DNA from: Candidatus Undinarchaeales archaeon
GTDB lineage: Archaea; SpSt-1190; JASMDC01
Reading direction: 5' to 3'
Assembly: GCA_030753015.1 (NCBI GenBank)
Contig: JASMDC010000017.1
Span: 8,662 to 72,661, forward strand
Length of the DNA: 64,000 bases
The position numbers and the translations under genes are program-made. Shown here piece after piece: positions 60,051 through 64,000 of this stretch (the stretch's first letter is position 1; each line of letters starts with the position of its first letter). The notes under the pieces are model-generated. The model worked only from the letters and a program-made list of their open reading frames with translations, made no database searches and was not told where the DNA came from.

Positions 60051-63000
60051 CTAGCCCGAGGGTAACGTCAGGTCCCCGATCTGGATCTTCAAGGACCGAC
60101 CGTCCTCCTTGGTGCTCACGGTGAGGAGCTTCGTGGTTGACACCTCGTAGTCCGGTAGCACGATCTCGAGGAAGTACTGCCCGACGTTGAAGCATGCCTT
60201 CTCGAGCTCGCCTGCCTTCTCGAACTTGGTCTCGAACGTCCCGTCACCGTACACCCTCGGCGATGTCTCGGCGAACTTGACGTGCTCGGGGAAGGTGTAC
60301 ACGATCATGTCCATGCTCGTGTTCGAGATGATGACCGGCGGCGGCTCACGGAACATCTCGATGTAGAACGTACCCCACAGGTTGCCCGAGATGGTGATCT
60401 GGTTGCAGCAGAGCCCTCTGTACTCGCCGGTGGCTGGATCGGAGTTGGGGTTGAGCGGGTCCCACTTCTGGTACCACTTGGCATTATCGATCGGCCTGCA
60501 GGAGAAGCCACAGATGCCCTTGTTCGGGTCCTCGTCTCCCTCGACGCAGATGGACCTGCCGATCTCTCCGCCGGCGCAATGCTTGGCCTTTGTGCAGAAG
60601 TCCGTGCACTTGTGGCTGTCCACGTCGCACACGAACGGATCGCACGTGAAGTTGGTAAGTGTCGCGGGCAGCCGCTCCTGGTCCCAGCAGAAGCCGCGTC
60701 CCTTCTCGTTGAGCTTGCACTGGTAATTGATGCCGAAGGCGTTGTATAAGTTGATGTTGCCGTTATAGGTGTCGTTATCCTCGGCGATGAGCTCGGTGGC
60801 GCACTTGTTGTACTCGTGGCCCTCGCAGTCCACCCAGTGGCCGATGCAGGTGGCGCCGGAGCGCAGGTACTCGAACATCCACGTGCCGCCCTCGTCGCGG
60901 CAGGTGTCGCGATAGATACGCTTGGCGCACACGTTATCGCTGCAGCCGAGGTAGTCGATGCACACACCGGGTGCCTTGGAATCATCGCCACGGTCCGCGC
61001 CGGATAAGGACTTGCACGAGCCGTCCGCGTTCTGCTCGTCTTCGGGGCAATCGACCGCATCGGTGCGGCACTGGACGGTCTCGCTCTCTTTGATTGTGTA
61101 CTCGCACTTGGCCGAACCCTTGGGCGAGGAGTCGACGCAGTTTCCGTCGAGGTAGAGCAGGCGGTTGGTACCGCCCTCCTCGCACCGGTGACCGTCGGCG
61201 CACGTCTGGATTGTCTTCCACACGTTGTTCTCGCACTTCCGGACGTCCTGCTGCTGGCCCTCGGCGATGCAGATGGAGGCGCCGTGCGGGTAGCACTGGT
61301 TGTTCCATACGCAGTCGGTGGCCTTGTCGCAGCACGCGTCGTATGTGTTCATTGCTCCCGGTTCGAGGTCGGCCACCTCTTGGTCCACATCGTTCTGCGT
61401 GTACGGACCGTCTATGTCCGTGGTGAAGAACTTGAGGTAGAACTCGTTGTTATCGTCGCCGCAGCAGGTAGTCTTGCCGTCGGGCGCGTCACCGCCCAGG
61501 TTCCATGCGATGCCGAAGTCGCCCTGCGTCGTGGTCTTGTCGTTGAAGCAGTCGAGGCGGCAGTAGACGGACGGCGAGGCCACTCGGGTGACCGGATCCT
61601 TGTTCGTGCCCTTCTTGTCGTCCCAGTCGACCGAGTAGAGCAGAAGATCGGTCACGCGGTGACCGGGGTGCGAGAGACCGGCGCCGTTGGTGAGGAGATC
61701 ATTGTCACTGATGGGCGCATCGCTGAACCTGCGGTCCTTGCGATCATCGCTCCATGCGCCCTTCCGGTCCTTCTCGCCATGATAGGCGAAGGTCACGGTG
61801 GTCTTGTAATCGCCCTCCCATCGGCAGTACCAGTTCTTCCAGGTCCAGGTGACGTCCGCGCTGGCATAGCCGGTCGTCTTTGCAGTCAGGTCGAGCGGGG
61901 TGATACCGACGCTCGAGTCGGTGACCGTCTTGGTGCACTTGCCCAGACCGAACGTGTTCGAGCCGGACCGCGAGGTCAAGCCGCACGACATGCCCTGGTC
62001 GGTGAACACGGTCGCGCCTGGCCGCTTGAAGGTGAGGGCCGAGGTGGTCTCGTAACCGCAGAAGTAATAGTACTGCTGGTTGGTCTCGGCAGCGTTGGTA
62101 TAGGAGGAGTCGATGGCAAGGTCACGGGTTCCGTCGAAGCCCTCGAGCACGAAGTCGGTCTTGCCGTCGTAAGTGCCACCGGTCTTGCATTCCTTGTAGG
62201 TGTGCGTACAGGTGGCCTTGCAGTGGAGGCCAAGGAAGTCGGTGGAGTAGTAGGTGCAGGTCGCCTTGTTACTGTTGTACGGGTAGGAGCAGCTGGTGAT
62301 GCCCGAGGCCACGCCGCAGTCCATGGTGGTGCAGGAGTAGTCCCTAGCCGCGGAGTTCCCGTCGAAGTAGGTACCGTCCTGCCGGTCCTTGGGGCTCTGG
62401 AGGGAGAGCTTGGCGGTCACCTTGGGCAGGCTCTTCCACACGCCCTGGTAGCAGTACTCGTTGAGACCGTCGCTGTCCACGTCGCCCTCCCACTTGTCGT
62501 TGAAGCACTTGTTGTTGGCGATGCAGTCCGTGTATTCGTTGCAGCAGGCCCGGTTGTTGTCCGTGCTGGACTCGCACGCCTTCTTGGTGCCCGGCTTCTC
62601 CTCGGAGCGGCAGTCGAGCATCCACTCGTCATCGTCATCACCGCAGCACTTACCTATATCGCCACCCTGCTCCCAGCCGATGCCCTGGTCTAACGGCTTG
62701 GTGGCCGGAGGTGTGCGGTCGGCGAAGCAGCGCAGGTCGCAGTACCGTGCCGGCTCGCGCCTGCCATCGGGATCGAGGTTGACGTCGCCATCGTCGTCCC
62801 AGCTGACCTTGTACATCACGACCTCTTGGTGCTGCTTGGTGATGCCGAGGGCTGGATCGTCGGCGTTGGGCGTGTTGTCGAACCGGCGGTCGCGGTCAAG
62901 GCCGTGGCGGTTGTTCTCGCCGTGATAGGAGTAGTCCACGGTGAGCTTGTAATCACCCTCCTCGCGACAGTAGTGCTCGCGGTAGGTGCGCGCCCAGTTC

Positions 63001-64000
63001 CAGGTGGTGAGGGATGTCGAGTAGGCATCGATGTCGAAGTAGTTCGTACTGTCCGGTTTGAAGATATAGCTGCAGTGCGAGGTGCCCTGGTCGGAGTTAC
63101 CGTTGCGGAAGGTGAGGCCGCAGGTCACGCTCGTGTGGTCGATCACCCGGCTCGTGGGCTTGTCGATTGTGAGGAGGGCCTCGGTCTCGTAGCCGCAGAA
63201 GTAGTAGTACTGGTCATGCTCGACGACGTTGTCGTACTGGGTCTTGAGGTTGAATGATTCGGTGGGCGAGTTCCATCCCTGGTAGGTGAACTCGACATGG
63301 CCCTTGTACGGCCCGCCGACCTTGCACTCGTTGATCTTGTAGGTGCACGTACCGATGCAGGACATGCCGGTGAAAGTGGAGTGGAAGGTGCAGATGACCT
63401 GATCATCGGTGTCCGGGTAGGTGCACGACGTTGTGCCGCCAGCCTCACCGCAGTTGAGGGAGGAGCACGTGATGTCGGTGCCCGTTCGGATGGCCTGGTC
63501 GGGCGCGTCAACCCAGATCTTGGCGGTCACCTTGGGCAGGTCCTTCCAGCTGCTCTGGTGGCAGTACTCATTGGCACCGTCGCCGTCCACATCGCCCTCC
63601 CACTTGTCGTCGTAGCACTTGTTGTTGGCCACGCAGTCGGTGGTCTTGTCGCAGCAGGCCACGTCCTGGACCTGGTCGCCCTTGCATGCCTTGGCGCTGT
63701 GTTCCAGGCTCTTGCAGTAGTGGATGAACTCGTTGGCATCGTCACCGCAGCACTTGTTGCGCGTACCGCCGTCGTCGCCACCGATGGCCCATGCGATACC
63801 GTCCTTGGAGCCGTCAAGCAGGTTGTTCTGCTCATCGTTGGGCGTGGTGTCGCTCACGCACTTGGGACCGCAGTACCGGTCCGGATCGCTGCTGCCGTCC
63901 GGTGCCTTGTTGGTGCTGAGCTCGTCGTCCCAGTTGACGTTGTAGAGGAACTTGTGGATGGTCTGCTGTGTGGAGGTGAGTCCGTTGCGGTTGAACATCC
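60051..64000 (-). CDS. Giant secreted Cys-rich repeat protein, 5' end beyond window
   Basis: At least 1315 residues. The apparent Met at 63998 falls inside a repeat, so the protein continues upstream. A unit of about 390 residues recurs near 63950, 62810 and 61640: a WDD segment, [YC]CxxxCxxD, GIAW-x-GGD, CCGDD-x-[ND]E, TDCV-x-NN-[KQ]CY and DGxNEYC, with beta-rich sections between (YYYFCGYET, DRRF). The last 300 residues differ: short Cys pairs, then a conserved C-terminal domain (FPEHVKFAE, FLEIVLPDYE). The cysteine density implies extensive disulfides outside the cell. No known family; likely a surface or S-layer-associated adhesin. Confidence 0.85.
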   Translation of the reverse strand, partial: MFNRNGLTSTQQTIHKFLYNVNWDDELSTNKAPDGSSDPDRYCGPKCVSDTTPNDEQNNLLDGSKDGIAWAIGGDDGGTRNKCCGDDANEFIHYCKSLEHSAKACKGDQVQDVACCDKTTDCVANNKCYDDKWEGDVDGDGANEYCHQSSWKDLPKVTAKIWVDAPDQAIRTGTDITCSSLNCGEAGGTTSCTYPDTDDQVICTFHSTFTGMSCIGTCTYKINECKVGGPYKGHVEFTYQGWNSPTESFNLKTQYDNVVEHDQYYYFCGYETEALLTIDKPTSRVIDHTSVTCGLTFRNGNSDQGTSHCSYIFKPDSTNYFDIDAYSTSLTTWNWARTYREHYCREEGDYKLTVDYSYHGENNRHGLDRDRRFDNTPNADDPALGITKQHQEVVMYKVSWDDDGDVNLDPDGRREPARYCDLRCFADRTPPATKPLDQGIGWEQGGDIGKCCGDDDDEWMLDCRSEEKPGTKKACESSTDNNRACCNEYTDCIANNKCFNDKWEGDVDSDGLNEYCYQGVWKSLPKVTAKLSLQSPKDRQDGTYFDGNSAARDYSCTTMDCGVASGITSCSYPYNSNKATCTYYSTDFLGLHCKATCTHTYKECKTGGTYDGKTDFVLEGFDGTRDLAIDSSYTNAAETNQQYYYFCGYETTSALTFKRPGATVFTDQGMSCGLTSRSGSNTFGLGKCTKTVTDSSVGITPLDLTAKTTGYASADVTWTWKNWYCRWEGDYKTTVTFAYHGEKDRKGAWSDDRKDRRFSDAPISDNDLLTNGAGLSHPGHRVTDLLLYSVDWDDKKGTNKDPVTRVASPSVYCRLDCFNDKTTTQGDFGIAWNLGGDAPDGKTTCCGDDNNEFYLKFFTTDIDGPYTQNDVDQEVADLEPGAMNTYDACCDKATDCVWNNQCYPHGASICIAEGQQQDVRKCENNVWKTIQTCADGHRCEEGGTNRLLYLDGNCVDSSPKGSAKCEYTIKESETVQCRTDAVDCPEDEQNADGSCKSLSGADRGDDSKAPGVCIDYLGCSDNVCAKRIYRDTCRDEGGTWMFEYLRSGATCIGHWVDCEGHEYNKCATELIAEDNDTYNGNINLYNAFGINYQCKLNEKGRGFCWDQERLPATLTNFTCDPFVCDVDSHKCTDFCTKAKHCAGGEIGRSICVEGDEDPNKGICGFSCRPIDNAKWYQKWDPLNPNSDPATGEYRGLCCNQITISGNLWGTFYIEMFREPPPVIISNTSMDMIVYTFPEHVKFAETSPRVYGDGTFETKFEKAGELEKACFNVGQYFLEIVLPDYEVSTTKLLTVSTKEDGRSLKIQIGDLTLPSG

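Overview
This GC-rich window is archaeal chromosome. The informational and lipid genes are archaeal: aIF1/SUI1, membrane-anchored LonB protease, diphthine synthase, Pth2 peptidyl-tRNA hydrolase, 4-demethylwyosine synthase, CDP-archaeol synthase (CarS) and the chromatin protein MC1. Many genes have a TATA-like octamer centred about 25-30 bases before the start codon and no ribosome-binding site, as expected for leaderless archaeal transcripts; I used this repeatedly to choose starts. Several surface proteins share a roughly 40-residue helical N-terminus followed by one membrane segment, a layout I associate with DPANN-type archaea, but the lineage cannot be fixed from the window. No rRNA, tRNA, CRISPR array, insertion sequence or prophage was seen.

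Layout. 0-8.2 kb: a truncated PLD-like protein, a one-pass surface protein, a coupled pair of U32 proteins, a SNF2/RapA-like helicase with a zinc-binding partner, a GT2 glycosyltransferase and a small acidic protein. 8.3-20.3 kb: a minus-strand envelope region with two related Cys-rich surface proteins (one carrying two FGE/SUMF1-like domains and calcium-type repeats), a protein with about five tandem UBC/E2-like repeats without catalytic cysteine, its downstream membrane zinc-ribbon partner, and a two-gene module of a large exported protein and a large pilin-like protein. 20.3-33.6 kb: LonB with a 59-residue partner, PRC-barrel, TraB, a winged-helix regulator, a DsbD-like membrane protein, a TPR/zinc/helical-repeat membrane protein, aIF1, a GalT-like enzyme, an M48 protease and a PLP enzyme. 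33.6-45.1 kb: an AT-rich spacer, MC1, membrane proteins, a giant helical-repeat protein ending in DUF835, a KaiC-like ATPase, CarS, Pth2, GT2, a Cys/His mini-protein, DphB and Taw1. 45.3-56 kb: a type IV pilus-type export locus: two coiled-coil proteins (one with long GPPGM repeats) divergent from a TadA/VirB11-type ATPase, a TadC-type membrane platform, and a second copy of the exported protein/pilin pair. 56-64 kb: a peptide deformylase, two membrane proteins, and a giant Cys-rich repeat protein cut by the window end.

The dominant theme is cell-surface assembly. The ATPase and TadC at 47-51 kb plausibly assemble the pilin-like proteins of both paralogous modules. The most unusual gene is the tandem E2-like protein at 13.4-15.3 kb. 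Functions given for hypothetical surface genes are inferred from architecture only.
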